From Paralithodes platypus (Eukaryota; Arthropoda; Malacostraca; Decapoda; Lithodidae): DNA of 64,000 bases. Shown piece by piece: positions 22,640 to 32,970 of this stretch; positions within the stretch are counted from its first letter, which is position 1, and every line of letters begins with the position of its first letter. The notes beneath the pieces were generated by a model that was not told the origin of the DNA, did not search any database, and saw only the letters and a program-made list of their open reading frames with translations. A program made the position numbers and the translations under genes. The DNA is taken from the NCBI GenBank assembly GCA_032716605.1, contig CM064517.1, forward strand, positions 28,333,467 through 28,397,466, given 5' to 3'.

Positions 22640-23030
22640 AAGGTTTGGTAGAGGACAATAACCTCTCCCTCATATGCTGCCAGTGTGGACTGTTTGGTTT
22701 ACAGTTTGTTAGAAATAGTTAAAATAGGACTTCAGAGGCAATCAACCCTAGCACACTGTAAGTCAAGAATAACGTGGAGCCTCTCTGCGAGAACTACAGT
22801 CCCTTGTGGTTTACAGGTATAGTTCTTGGTGTATAGAAACTTACACCCATTCGAATGCGTTCGATACTGGTTTAAATGGGTGCGTCGATATTTATCCTCT
22901 TGATGGTACAATAGATGAAGATAAGGTTGAAACTTGGAGGGATTGCCTTCCTACAATCAACGTAACCACCATCATGCATCGAATTTTAGGCACGTGGACC
23001 CCCGATGCCACAATACTAAAATCTATATAA
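22640..23030. other. Unassigned nonrepetitive stretch
   Basis: No repeat or protein family recognised. A 74-codon plus frame at 22806-23030 has balanced composition, but it ends inside a TTAA-A fragment and has no supported splice pattern. I do not call a gene. Confidence 0.4.
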
Positions 23031-23160
23031 AATCGCCAGGAAAAAATCGACACCTAAATGGCACGAAATGGGGCAAAAGGTCTTAAAATCGCATAACTAT
23101 TGAGGCAAGCATAAGAAACAAGGAGGTCCCAGAAAAAAGAAAAAAAAATAAGTAAAAATG
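23030..23160 (-). mobile_element. TTAA-A fragment
   Basis: AATCGCCAGGAAAAAATCGA, CACCTAAATGGCACGAAA and GGGGCAAAAGGTCTTAAAAT are the subrepeat half in reverse, then an A-rich run. Confidence 0.75.
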
Positions 23161-23461
23161 TCCCCGGATATTGGCAATTTAAATATATAGAGATGCAGTG
23201 AAGCCAATTTCTGCCAGGGTAGACTTGCATACACTTCAGGTAATAAGTGGTGGAATTTAGAAAGTAAGGTAGACGGTATGGAAGGGTTAGAGGGATGAGG
23301 AAGTGTATATGGAGGATAGATAGGATGGGTTAGAGAGGTGAGGAAGTAGTGTGAGTTAGGTTAATATAAGGAGGTACCGGTACTTGGTAGTTTGTCAGAT
23401 TTGCTTAATTTATTATGATGATAATTGTTATTATTTATACGTTTATTATGTGCATTATATA

Positions 23462-23463
23462 CA

Positions 23464-23541
<78 letters not shown>

Positions 23542-23565
23542 GTATATATATATATTATATACCGT
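23462..23565. repeat. (TA)n microsatellite
   Basis: TA units interrupted by CAGTA and CCGTA. Confidence 0.95.
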
Positions 23566-23598
23566 ATAAATATGTATGCTAATGGAATAAACGCGCGC

Positions 23599-23601
23599 GC
23601 A

Positions 23602-23664
<63 letters not shown>
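23599..23664. repeat. (CA)n microsatellite
   Basis: About 33 CA units after gcgcgcgcacaaa. Confidence 0.96.
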
Positions 23665-23668
<4 letters not shown>

Positions 23669-23821
23669 TGGTACACTGTATATAATTCACTCTTGACTGT
23701 AGATAGACGGGTATGTAGGTAGACATTTATGGGGTAGTTATAAGACCCGGGTAATGAGATGGCTGGTGGAGTGAGGAGGGAGGCTACGCAACAGTAAAGT
23801 GAACCACAAGCACGAGCAAGG

Positions 23822-24124
23822 TTAAGGCCATATTATTTTCTGGATTTCCTTATCTCTCATATTTAGCCTCAATAGTTTTGAGATTTTAAGGCATTCGCCC
23901 CAGTAGTCTGGCGATTTTATGACCATTCGCCCCATTTCGTGCCATTTAGGTGTCGATTTGTTTCCCTAGCGAGCGATGACAAGCCTGTAATTAAGGAGGA
24001 ACTGGCCTTCGGCCAGGACATGTCTTTACCGAAAACTGTGCACATTTATCTCGAAGGAGGATATTGAAGGACTGTTTTTAAAGCTTGAAGAAGATCTGGG
24101 AAACAAACAAAAAATAGACTAAAG
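23822..24124 (+). mobile_element. TTAA-A element, degenerate left end
   Basis: Hairpin 1 here is CTGGCC-TTC-GGCCAG: both arms changed relative to CCGGCC...GGCCGG, preserving pairing. GAGCGATGACAAGCCTGTAAT and AGCTTGAAGAAGATCTGGG follow family order. Confidence 0.8.
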
Positions 24125-24389
24125 CAGCAAATGATGGAGGGTATTACAGAAGGAGGTACAGGGGGAGGAAGGGATAACAAAGGCATACACCATAATAACA
24201 TGAGATTATGGAAAGGCCAGACTATATTAAAAAAAGTAAACAGTGTAATGTATGGAAGAGAAATCAATGATAAGAAGAAGTATTCAACGTAAAAGGAAGG
24301 GGTGAATGGACATGCTAATGGGTCTATGTATGGAAAGGCTGTATTAGCGCAACACGAAAGGGGAATTACAACGATGAGAACATTAGAGA

Positions 24390-24455
24390 GATAGATATAG
24401 ATAGATAGATAGATAGATAGATATACAGATAGATATATATAGATAGATAGATATA
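24390..24455. repeat. (GATA)n microsatellite
   Basis: GATA/TAGA units with CAGATAGATATA interruptions. Confidence 0.9.
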
Positions 24456-24679
24456 TAACGTGTGTGTGTTTTTATAGTACAACGAAAGAGACTAGTACGT
24501 CCATGTGTAGACTGGCGATGTTAGTTATGCAGATGAGTGATGAAGGAAGATAAGCAACAACAGCACTTGAGAGTCGAGGTTGGGTATGGTAGTAGCTGTG
24601 ATGAAGGGGTGTATGAGTGGAATATTAATGGGGCTCAATATAACGGCGAATATAAAGTGGGCACAGGCTATGGGATTAT

Positions 24680-25015
24680 TTAAGAGGGGTAGTTTTTTTT
24701 TCTATTTATTTATTAGCTTTCTCGCTAGACCTCCATTAAACATAATAAAGCTCCCCCCAAAACTCCCCTTCGAGATTAATTTGTACATTTTTCGGTAGAA
24801 AAATGTCCCAGCCGAATGCTGGTTTCTCTTAAAATAACAGGCTTGCTATCGCTCTCCAGGAAAACATGGAAACCTAAATGGTACGAAAGGCCTTAATATT
24901 GACAAAGAAATGTGGCGAAAGGACTAAAGTCGCCAAACTAATGGAAGGAGCGTATTCAAATGTCAAAACTAATGGGGCTAAACCTGAGTGAGAAGGGGGC
25001 CCAGACGATTGTGGG
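24680..25015 (-). mobile_element. TTAA-A element, minus strand
   Basis: TTAAGAGGGGTAG at the left; the family's left end is lost near gggcccagacgatt. In element sense hairpin 1 is CCAGC-ATTCG-GCTGG, a second paired change (G to A with C to T). Some subrepeats are duplicated or reshuffled. Confidence 0.8.
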
Positions 25016-25057
25016 AAAGCTGCTAAAACCAAGGTCACGACTAAAAATTCCATAGCA

Positions 25058-25222
25058 TACCGGGGGGACTTTGCTCCCTAGACCTCTATCAAGCTTTTAA
25101 AAAAAAAACTAAGACCAGGACAAAAATCGACACCTAAATTGCACACAATATCTTAAAATCGCCAAAATAATGGGGCTAAACATGAGGGAGAAGGGGACCT
25201 AAATTATCAAACCTCCTCTTAA
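25058..25222 (-). mobile_element. TTAA-A element with internal deletion
   Basis: Begins GGGGGGACTTTGCTCCCTAG, jumps across the hairpin region, continues AATCGACACCTAAATTGCA and AATGGGGCTAAACATGAGG, and ends CCTCCTCTTAA. About 165 bp remain. Confidence 0.8.
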
Positions 25223-25408
25223 GAGGATCTGTGGTAGTAAAAATGGTTACGCGAGACAGTTTGAAGCCTGTTAACTGCTGGAGGCCTTTTATAAACTTAA
25301 TAAAATCGTGTAATAGTACGGTAGCCAGAATAAAGTTAAAAGGACGGCACCGGTACTGGAAGGGTACGGTACAGTAAAGTTAAAAGGACGGCACCGGTAC
25401 TGGAAGGG
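25223..25408 (+). mobile_element. TTAA-B element, right part, with end duplication
   Basis: gatctgtggtagtaaaaatgg begins it, as at 10436. The terminal segment aaagttaaaaggacggcacc ggtactggaaggg is present twice in tandem (from about 25333 and about 25377). Confidence 0.72.
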
Positions 25409-25599
25409 TACGGTAAATAATGAATGAACGATAGAGCGGTGCTGTGACCTGCTACAACAACAAATATATTGTAAAACTTGAAAAATAAACAAACCAAAAC
25501 ATGAACGGTACACTATATAGACGAAGTACTAATGATATGCAAAGTATTATGGAGGGGAAGGCTGGCTTTATTCATGATCACTGCCAAATTCTCTACACC

Positions 25600-25695
25600 G
25601 TTAAAGGGAGGTATTTGTGTTTGGTTTGTTTTTCTGGACCCTCTTTTCCTTCATGCATTGCCCCGTTAGTGTTCACATGTTAATACTTTCGTCTG
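25600..25695 (+). mobile_element. TTAA-A fragment, left end
   Basis: GTTAAAGGGAGGTATTTG...CTGGACCCTCTTTTCC and a CCCCGTTAGTGTT segment, then similarity stops. Confidence 0.65.
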
Positions 25696-25946
25696 AAATG
25701 TTAATATAATATACCGGTACTTGAAAAGACAAATTAATTACTACGTCTGCACCGAAATACAAGAATGATGACAATATAATTTCTCTACGATCCTAAAATA
25801 GTTTCCCTGTAATCCTGAGGTCTCACAAGGAAGCAGACAGAAAGAGAGTAACACAATGATGAACAACAATTAAATTGGCAGACAGACACGCAGACATTAA
25901 TGACCTGAAACGATAAAAAAAAAAACAAGCACGCAATAAAAAAAAA

Positions 25947-25994
25947 ATATATATGTAATTATATATACCGGTATATATATATATATATATACCG

Positions 25995-26065
<71 letters not shown>

Positions 26066-26066
26066 C

Positions 26067-26108
<42 letters not shown>
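25947..26108. repeat. (TA)n microsatellite
   Basis: Long TA tract interrupted by CCGGTA, CCGTAAT and CGGTA. Confidence 0.96.
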
Positions 26109-26109
<1 letters not shown>

Positions 26110-26278
26110 CAGGTGCATCTGGGACAGCGAGAAAGAAGAACAGGTCGACATTGTGAAATACGTACCGGTACCTCAAATTATAATGTATTAAAGGTAGCAG
26201 TGCCGTTATGTAAGCTTGCCGACCGTAACAGGGAGATCATTCCTAAGCTGAATACAAAAGAATGACTTAAGATACTGG

Positions 26279-26494
26279 TTAACCCCTTCAGTACCGGTGA
26301 CGTAATTTTTGCTTTTATATCAGCTGCTTTTAGACGATTTTCCGAAGCTTAGGAAGGACACGCAGTAGCTATAGGGGTTTATTGAGATAGTCCGTAGCCT
26401 TATAACTGGTGGACGTTCTTCTTAAGCTGAATAAAATCGTCTAATAGTGAGCGGACTATAATGAAAAGGATGTCACCGGTACAGAAAGGGTTAA
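26279..26494 (+). mobile_element. TTAA-B element, full length, reference copy
   Basis: Left end TTAACCCCTTCAGTACCGGT then GACGTAAT; right end TGTCACCGGTACAGAAAGGG then TTAA. The terminal inverted repeat is about 24 bp. An internal inverted pair (AGACGATTTTCCGAAGCTTA and TTAAGCTGAATAAAATCGTCT) gives a second fold. At 216 bp, without coding sequence and with TTAACCC ends, it fits a piggyBac-type nonautonomous element by known TTAA/CCC features. Confidence 0.88.
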
Positions 26495-26538
26495 CGGCCC
26501 AATTAATGACGCAGCCCGAGTGGTGACTTTGTTCTTCA

Positions 26539-26901
26539 TTAAGGGGAGATGGGTCGTTTTTATGGTCCCCCTTCTTCCTCATGCTTAGCCCCATTAGTTT
26601 TCATATTTCATGACGTTTGGCCCATTAGTTTGGCGATTTTAAGACCTTTAGCCCCATTTTTGTTGTCAATATTACGATTTGTCATGTCATTCAGGTGTAG
26701 ATTATGTTTCTGGCGATCGCTAGCAAGCCTGTAATTTAGGAGGAAACGGCCCTCAGCCGGAACACATTCCTACAGATAAATGTACAAATTTATCTCGAAG
26801 GATGGTCTTGGGAGTGTATTTTTTAAGCTTGATAGAGGTCTAGGGATGAGGCTAAAAAGATTAATAAATAAAAAATCAACTAAGTAAAACTCTCCCCTTA
26901 A
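26539..26901 (+). mobile_element. TTAA-A element, full length
   Basis: TTAAGGGGAGATGGG at the left, CTCTCCCCTTAA at the right. An (AAAT)-like extension lies near the right end. It lies 44 bp from the preceding TTAA-B copy. Confidence 0.88.
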
Positions 26902-26949
26902 AGTGATATTATTGACGTAGGGCTACCCAGCTGGATGAAGTTGAAGAGG

Positions 26950-27116
26950 GAGAGGGGGGGGGGGGGGAGCTATGGAAGTGGAATGTCCCGTATCTCTACA
27001 CCATGCTTAACCTACACCCCTACCTTCCTACCCGCCTCCTGTTCTTACTCTAACTCTACCTTCCTACCCGCCTCCTGTTCTTACTCTAACTCTACTTATC
27101 TAACTCTCTGATTCTT

Positions 27117-27161
<45 letters not shown>

Positions 27162-27403
27162 CTGTTCTATATCTCTATCACATTCTCTACATGCCTGGCC
27201 TCCCTCCCTACCTACCTATTCTTACTCTAATTCTCTCTCTCTCTCTCTCCCATACCCTACATGCCTAGCCTCCCTCCCTGCCTACCTATTCTTACTCTAA
27301 CTCTCTCTCTCTGTAATATATCTCTATCACATTCCCTACATGCCTAGCCTCCCTCCATCCATCCCTCCCTACCTACCTACCTACCTCCCTGCCTACCTAT
27401 TCT

Positions 27404-27445
<42 letters not shown>
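26950..27445. repeat. Poly-G, (CT)n and ~110-bp C/T-rich repeats
   Basis: Repeats of ctacatgcctagcctccctc and cctacctattcttactctaa alternate with CT microsatellites; at least four units, irregular. Confidence 0.88.
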
Positions 27446-27447
<2 letters not shown>

Positions 27448-27610
27448 CGTTGTCAAGAACAGTTTTCCGCATCATATATTCGATATTTTATTTTATCTTT
27501 TACTTCCTATGTTTCCAGTATTGTTCTCCTTATTTTAACCCGCCTCTCGTTCCTTCCTATTTTCATATTTGTCTGTTGTTTTATCTAAGGATACACCAAA
27601 TAAACAAATA

Positions 27611-27633
27611 ATCAAATAACGGAACTGTACTGA
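27611..27633 (+). mobile_element. Probable TTAA-B terminal relic
   Basis: aactgtactgaaagggttaa resembles the right terminus of TTAA-B. The upstream body is not recognisable. Confidence 0.4.
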
Positions 27634-28094
27634 AAGGGTTAAGGGCTAAAGTAGGACGTACAGTACACCAAGGAAGGTGTACTGTACTCTATATACTGTA
27701 CACAACAATGTACTCAATATACACAACAATAATACGACCATACTGTACAGGAAACAACATTATAGCTTGAAAGTAAATGCAGCGGGCTAATACTTATATC
27801 TGACAGGGGTTGTGTTCCCTGTGTTATACCTGGGTCATTCACATCGGGTTATAGGCAGGTAGACTTTGTTGTTGTTATTGTTTATGTTACTGTTGATGAT
27901 ATTTTTTAGAAGGGTAATGCTAGTTGAAAGGGAGATTTATATTTGGGAAACATGCAGTAGACATAAACTATAGCAGCATTTTCCCAATTAACTTTATAAT
28001 GACATTTATACTTACATACTCAACATTCAACATTTATTATTTTTTGTAGGTGGTTTTCAGCTCACAAAATACATTGCCCTTTAGAGGCTACGGT
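27634..28094. other. Gene-free stretch
   Basis: AT-rich, unassigned sequence with several TACTGTACA-like palindromes near 27660-27760. Confidence 0.5.
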
Positions 28095-28228
28095 GGGTAT
28101 AACTTAAATTGTTTCAAGCTCCGTGTGTCCAGACATTTTAACTTTAACGTACCTTGAATTTGGCTCTCTGTCACTCTTTCAAGTTTGAGAGAGACACTTC
28201 CTACAGTCAGCTTTGCCTTTTGTCTCCT
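28095..28228 (+). mobile_element. LINE-J 3' end fragment
   Basis: CTCCGTGTGTCCAGACATTT, TTTGGCTCTCTGTCACTCTT, CAGCTTTGCCTTTTGTCTCC. The same order occurs in reverse next to the poly-A end of the LINE at 61819-62787 and at 33953-34062. Confidence 0.75.
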
Positions 28229-28548
28229 TCTATATATCTATCTATCTATTGCCCGACGCCGTGATCCCCGAAGGGGTGGCCACGAACGAACCGCCTCCAT
28301 GCACCTTCACTTTCATAAAAGAAAATAGATACGGTACCTACATAAATAAATATATAAATACAATTAAACAGCTGATCGAGTTATCCAGCCTGGTACACAG
28401 GAACTACTTAATGTTGTCCAAGTTACCACAGTTTACCTCCACGGGTGGGACGCTACAAATATACACTGACTCCAGGTTTATATTTCCAGATCCTCTCGAT
28501 CATGAGCCGAACGCGCTAACCACCTCACCACAGGACACCCACACACGT
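28229..28548 (-). mobile_element. tRNA-derived SINE with (ATAG)n tail, minus strand
   Basis: Read on minus: head GGTGAGGTGGTTAGCGCGTT CGGCTC (A-box like), body to GAGGCGGTTCGTTCGTGGCC, ACCCCTTCGGGGATCACGGC, and a terminal (ATAG)n tract at about 28245-28229. Length about 320 bp. Head and tail organisation is that of a tRNA-derived SINE whose tail borrows an RTE-like LINE end; that last point is inference. Confidence 0.7.
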
Positions 28549-28799
28549 AAGGTGGCGGAAACTATAAAAACTTCCCCATAAGGCAATATTTGGGAATTTC
28601 AACGTGATGAAATAGCGAGCTGAATTCTACCTAACATAATAGTACGAATTAGCGGGGTTGCGTTTGCACCAGCAATTGAAGTAAAATGGCGCGTTGCAAG
28701 TTTAGTATGCGCACTACATTAATAAGTAAAACTATAATTATAATTGAAAAACTGAGAGGCATAAATATATATTACGATACCGATGCCATATATAATTAA

Positions 28800-28876
28800 T
28801 TCTACGTTTAGCTGTATGACCAGGCCAGGCTTCGAACCCGGGCCTGAAGCGTAGCACCCCACTCCCACCTCCCCCC
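28800..28876 (-). mobile_element. tRNA-like SINE fragment
   Basis: On minus, CAGGCCCGGGTTCGAAGCCT carries a perfect-type B box (GGTTCGAAGCC). No acceptor-stem pairing, so not a tRNA gene. Confidence 0.6.
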
Positions 28877-29138
28877 CTTCATGATCTCCCTTCTCCCACA
28901 TGCTTAGCCCCATTAGTTTTGAGAACTTAAGACGTTCGCCTCATTAGTTTGGCAATTTTAAGACCTTTCGCACCATTGCATTGTCAATACTAGGACCTTT
29001 TGTGACATTTAGGTGACAATTTATTCCTTACAAGATACAGCAAGCCTGTAATTTAAGAGTAACCGGCCTTCGACTGGGACATTATTCTTCCGAAAAATGT
29101 ACAAGTTTATCTCGAAGGGGGGTGGGGGGGTGGGGTTA
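28877..29138 (+). mobile_element. TTAA-A element, both ends eroded
   Basis: TCCCACATGCTTAGCCCCAT, subrepeats and TTATTCTTCCGAAAAATGTA are clear. Hairpin 1 is damaged (CCGGCCTTCGACTGG). Right end is G-rich. Confidence 0.8.
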
Positions 29139-29317
29139 AACCATTAATTAAACAAGAAACTCCGAAATGGAAGGATCTGTAGGATTTCAATAGTAACCCA
29201 TACCAGAGGTGCCTTCGATGGTGATTACAGTGGATGATAAAGGAAAGCAAGTAACAAGAAAGCTCTAATTAACTGCATTTTGTCATGTTCGTATACATGG
29301 ATTTGGTAATAACCTCA

Positions 29318-29362
29318 TAAGGGTGGTTTACTGTACCCCCCTCTCCCTCATGGTTAGCCCTA
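29318..29362 (+). mobile_element. TTAA-A fragment
   Basis: AAGGGTGGTTTACTGTACCC then CTCTCCCTCATGGTTAGCC only. Confidence 0.55.
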
Positions 29363-29965
29363 TAATTGGGCCTTGTAATTGGGGTTGGGTGTGACAGGGA
29401 TCTACCTTGTATGGGCCGATCGGCTTTTTGCAGACTCCCATTTTCTTATATTCTTAGGTTCTTATTAGGGGCACCAAAACATGCACACAAGGTAACCTTG
29501 AGGGGAGAGATAGGAACTTCAACGATGGAGGCTAGAATAATGGAATGACATATATAATATTTAAAATATTTAATAGGAGAGGATAGTACCGGTAATGATT
29601 TGCTCAGAAGAATTACTGATGACAAATAGAGAAAAAAAACAAAAATGAAAAAGCAGCAGAAATTTGGAAATATATATGAATTTTAAACTTAGGAGATATA
29701 AATATTGTAAATATTTATAATAAGGAAATTAGAAAGATAGTTATGGAATGGGATACAAGACAAAGGAAAGAAGAGGTAGGAGAGAAAAGTAGTTTAGAGA
29801 TATATAGAACTATAAGCAATGAAATAAGGGGAAAAGAAGAAATACGGTATGTTATAACACACAGGCTTCAGTCATATATTGTAGAAGTACGACAAGTATT
29901 TTATATATAAAAGATAAAAACAAAAATATAGGAGGGGCTAAACAATGTGACCTTTGTAAAGCCGG
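29363..29965. other. Gene-free stretch, weak LINE-like tail
   Basis: Plus-strand broken frames near 29760-29950 include YRTISNEIRGKEEI, reminiscent of a LINE C-terminal region but too short and interrupted to claim. Confidence 0.35.
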
Positions 29966-30178
29966 TACCGGTATCACACGAGCGCTTTTTCCCTCAACAT
30001 TTATCCTCAACACTGGTCTGGCAGCTTATGAGGTCAACATTTACAATACAAATTTTGCCTAAATTCAAATATCATTAGTCTAGTATCCGATACCAGTGCA
30101 AAATATTCCCGAAATGTTGCCAGAAAAATGTTGATCATAGAATGTTGACTATAAAAGCTCTCGTGTGATACCGGCTCA
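29966..30178. mobile_element. Inverted-repeat element F
   Basis: Ends are GCCGGTACCGGTATCACACG AGCGCTTTT and, inverted, GAGCCGGTATCACACGAGAG CTTTTA. GTCAACATT/CTCAACATT motifs lie inside each arm. About 210 bp, noncoding. A truncated relative lies at 39693. Confidence 0.78.
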
Positions 30179-30296
30179 AGGCTGAGGTGGAGAATATTAA
30201 GCATTGTATATTGTGGTGTCCTGTCTATGTGGAAGAACGTGTGAAAGAGCCAGTTATAGCCTACAACAGCAATATAGGCCTATAGCAGATGAAAAC

Positions 30297-30525
30297 CAAA
30301 TACTGAAAGGGTTTACTGAAAAGGTTTACTATAAGGGTTTGCTGAAAGGGTTTACTGAAAGGGGGTTTACTGAAAGGGTTTACTGAAAGGGTTTACTGAA
30401 AGGGGGTCTACTGAAAGGGTTTACTGAAAGGGTTTACTGAAAGGGTTTACTGAAAGGGGGTCTACTGAAAGGGTTTACTGAAAGAGGGTCTAGTGAAGGG
30501 TTTCCTGAAAGGGTTTACTTCCTCT
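30297..30525. repeat. 13-bp minisatellite
   Basis: Unit tttactgaaaggg, with GGGGG-TCTACTG variants, about 16 copies. Confidence 0.93.
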
Positions 30526-30615
30526 CATTTCCTGCTCTCGTTACCGGTACCTCATTCATTCATTCATTCTTTGCCGAAATTGTCTGCTACCTAATCATTA
30601 AATCCTCCTCCTTCT

Positions 30616-30632
30616 CTCTCTCTCTCTCTCTA
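30616..30632. repeat. Short (CT)n
   Basis: About 8 CT units. Confidence 0.9.
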
Positions 30633-30882
30633 ATCTACTTTCCGTCTTCCTTTCTTCCCAATCGTTTCTTTTATTTGTATTTATCGATAGTTCGTCCTTA
30701 CTCTCCCATTATAAGTTATCCCTCTATTCCTACCATTACTTAATTCGTTCTTTCTGTCTATAGCGATGTATTAGGTGACTCTCATCCTGCGTGTTAATTG
30801 TGAATTGAGTTTTGGGTGGGGATCGAATAACTTCTTGTTTCTCTATAACTGTTGAATTGTTGGTGTATCGTGTATACATCAT

Positions 30883-30885
<3 letters not shown>

Positions 30886-30961
<76 letters not shown>
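30886..30961. repeat. (CT)n microsatellite
   Basis: About 37 CT units. It lies about 410 bp upstream of the core promoter at 31373. Confidence 0.96.
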
Positions 30962-30964
<3 letters not shown>

Positions 30965-31372
30965 CTTTCTTCTTTGCACATCAAAAATTGTATTACAAGA
31001 AAATATGTACAGTATATGACACAAAGAAGACAAGCTTATAACCAAATGAAACCCATCGTCATAGTTAGGGAGAAAAGTTACAAGTAAAACATAAATATTA
31101 TTTTGTTGTGTGTGGCCTGCTTTACGCTGTGTGTGTGTGTGTGTGTGAGGGAGGGATATGCTCCAGCCAACGCTACCAATCGCACCAAACGTTTCACCTA
31201 ATATAATTTAGTTATTTGACTAGATCGCAATACATATCATCCATTATACTCGGGTTATCGTAAATTACATCATATACTTTATTACGATCATGTTTTCCTT
31301 CCAAATAATCTAATTGGTAAGCGACAAACCGGCAACTCCGCTTACCAGGTCAGGGGGCCGGGAAGGGAAAGG

Positions 31373-31408
31373 TATATAAAGGGCTGCTGGCCTTTCGTCA
31401 TCTCAGTT
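31373..31408 (+). promoter_or_regulatory. Core promoter: TATA box and arthropod initiator
   Basis: TATATAAA at 31373-31380 and TCAGTT at 31404-31408 region (A at 31405). The distance from the first T of the TATA box to the initiator A is 32 nt, the spacing expected for RNA polymerase II core promoters with a TCAGT-type initiator. It immediately precedes a consensus 5' splice donor, so transcription probably starts near 31405. Confidence 0.8.
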
Positions 31409-31454
31409 CCCTGCCGTACACCGTGTAAGAAGGACGAGGTGTGTGTAATTACAG
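31405..31454 (+). other. Noncoding exon 1 of the secreted-protein gene
   Basis: Runs from the initiator to ACAG|GTGAGT; the donor begins at 31455. It has no ATG. Intron 1 would be 31455-32650 and ends TTTCTTTCTGTCCCTGTTAG, a good polypyrimidine acceptor. Confidence 0.72.
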
Positions 31455-31825
31455 GTGAGTCGTGTGTGTGTGTGTGTCTGTGTTTTAGCATATTATAGCA
31501 AGAATATGTGCAAACAAATCGAGCAAGTTTTGTTGCTAAACAGTTTTTTTTTCTTTCTTTAAGTGAGATATAATTTAGTGTAAGTGACACAGACGATAGT
31601 AAATGTAGTAAAAGGTAATTTTAAGTATTTTTTATGTTTAATGTTTTTATTTTTTGTGAGTCAAGCTTAACAAAAACAAAATAATATACATAGTTAATCT
31701 AAGTTAAAACATGGCCTTGGCACTGTGGCAATGATTGGTTAACAGGATTTTTTTATGGCGATAATATGCAATAGAGGGAGTATTATCCTTAGCCTAAGAA
31801 TAATAAGGTGGGATCACAGTATATT

Positions 31826-31940
31826 GTTAAGGGGAGGACTTTTTTTTCTGGACCCTTTTGTTCCTCATGTTTAACCCTACTAGTATTGAGATTTTAAGAC
31901 GTCTGCCCCAATAGTATAGCGATTTTATTCCTTAGAACTA
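31826..31940 (+). mobile_element. TTAA-A fragment, left end, in intron 1
   Basis: TTAAGGGGAGGACTTTTTTT...CTGGACCC, then two subrepeats; stops near gcgattttattcc. Confidence 0.78.
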
Positions 31941-32524
31941 CGAGTTATAAAAACACTCGGTGATCTATTGCTGAACAAACATCAGTTACATAATTGCAAC
32001 TGTTTTTCATTAACTTATACAACACGCATTCAGTTGTAATTCATTAACCTGTTCATAAGAAGATATGAAATATTTCTATATACAAGGAGAGTCTGTTCTT
32101 AATGCTATCTTCTGTATTCTATGCAATTGAATTACTTAAAATAAATCAATATATCATAAAATTCTGGGTCGACGAAAAGGGGAATCCATTTATTTTACAT
32201 ACAGTAGGCTATGCCGTATATACAGTAGTACATTCAGCGACATATATATACATCAATTTAATTAAATATTGGTTTTATTGTACCGATATATATCTCTTCG
32301 GGGTAGGGGATATTATACAAAGCAAAATTGTACATTCTAGACTTTGTTTTGTTCTTCAACTAAAACTTCCTTACGTCATTACGCGAAACAATTATCGTAC
32401 TCAAGGATTTTAGTCGACAATCCACATCGAACTAATCAACACTGAATAACCGACATTTAATAATCAACATTAAAGTAACACCCCGTGCTTAACATTAATC
32501 ATCAACTACAAACCCCAATGCACT

Positions 32525-32615
32525 TGAATAAACTAATGAAAGCATATGGTTCTCCCGGGATTCGAACTCGGGATACCAGAACATAAGCATCTAAATCTAA
32601 TAGTTTTACTAATCT
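32525..32615 (-). mobile_element. tRNA-like SINE G, minus strand, in intron 1
   Basis: On minus, TATCCCGAGTTCGAATCCCG then GGAGAACCATATGCTTTCAT. The B-box core GTTCGAATCC is present. It matches 59412-59515. Confidence 0.68.
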
Positions 32616-32654
32616 AACTGTATATTTGTCTTTCTTTCTGTCCCTGTTAGGAAG

Positions 32655-32906
32655 ATGAAGTGGTTGTGTTTAGCGGTGTTGGTGGTGTGTGTTATGGTGG
32701 TGGCCCGAGCCGATGGTGAGGCTGAGGTGGCTGATGTTCTACAGGACATTCAGGGCAGGAGACAGGTGAGTTAACAAATTAAAGTTATAATTGCAAAGTG
32801 GTGTACAATCTACAGTATTTTATTTTATGACACCTGTATTATCTCTTACCCAGTCCTCTAGTTTTGTGTCATTATGTTTATGGTATTTAGTTTTATTATA
32901 TATACC

Positions 32907-32970
<64 letters not shown>

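Noticed and set aside
22806..23030. Possible exon of an unknown gene
   Set aside because: Balanced composition is suggestive, but no convincing partner exons and its end overlaps a TTAA-A fragment.
32102..32413. 103-codon plus-strand frame in intron 1
   Set aside because: AT-rich composition, no family, lies inside an intron of a better supported gene.
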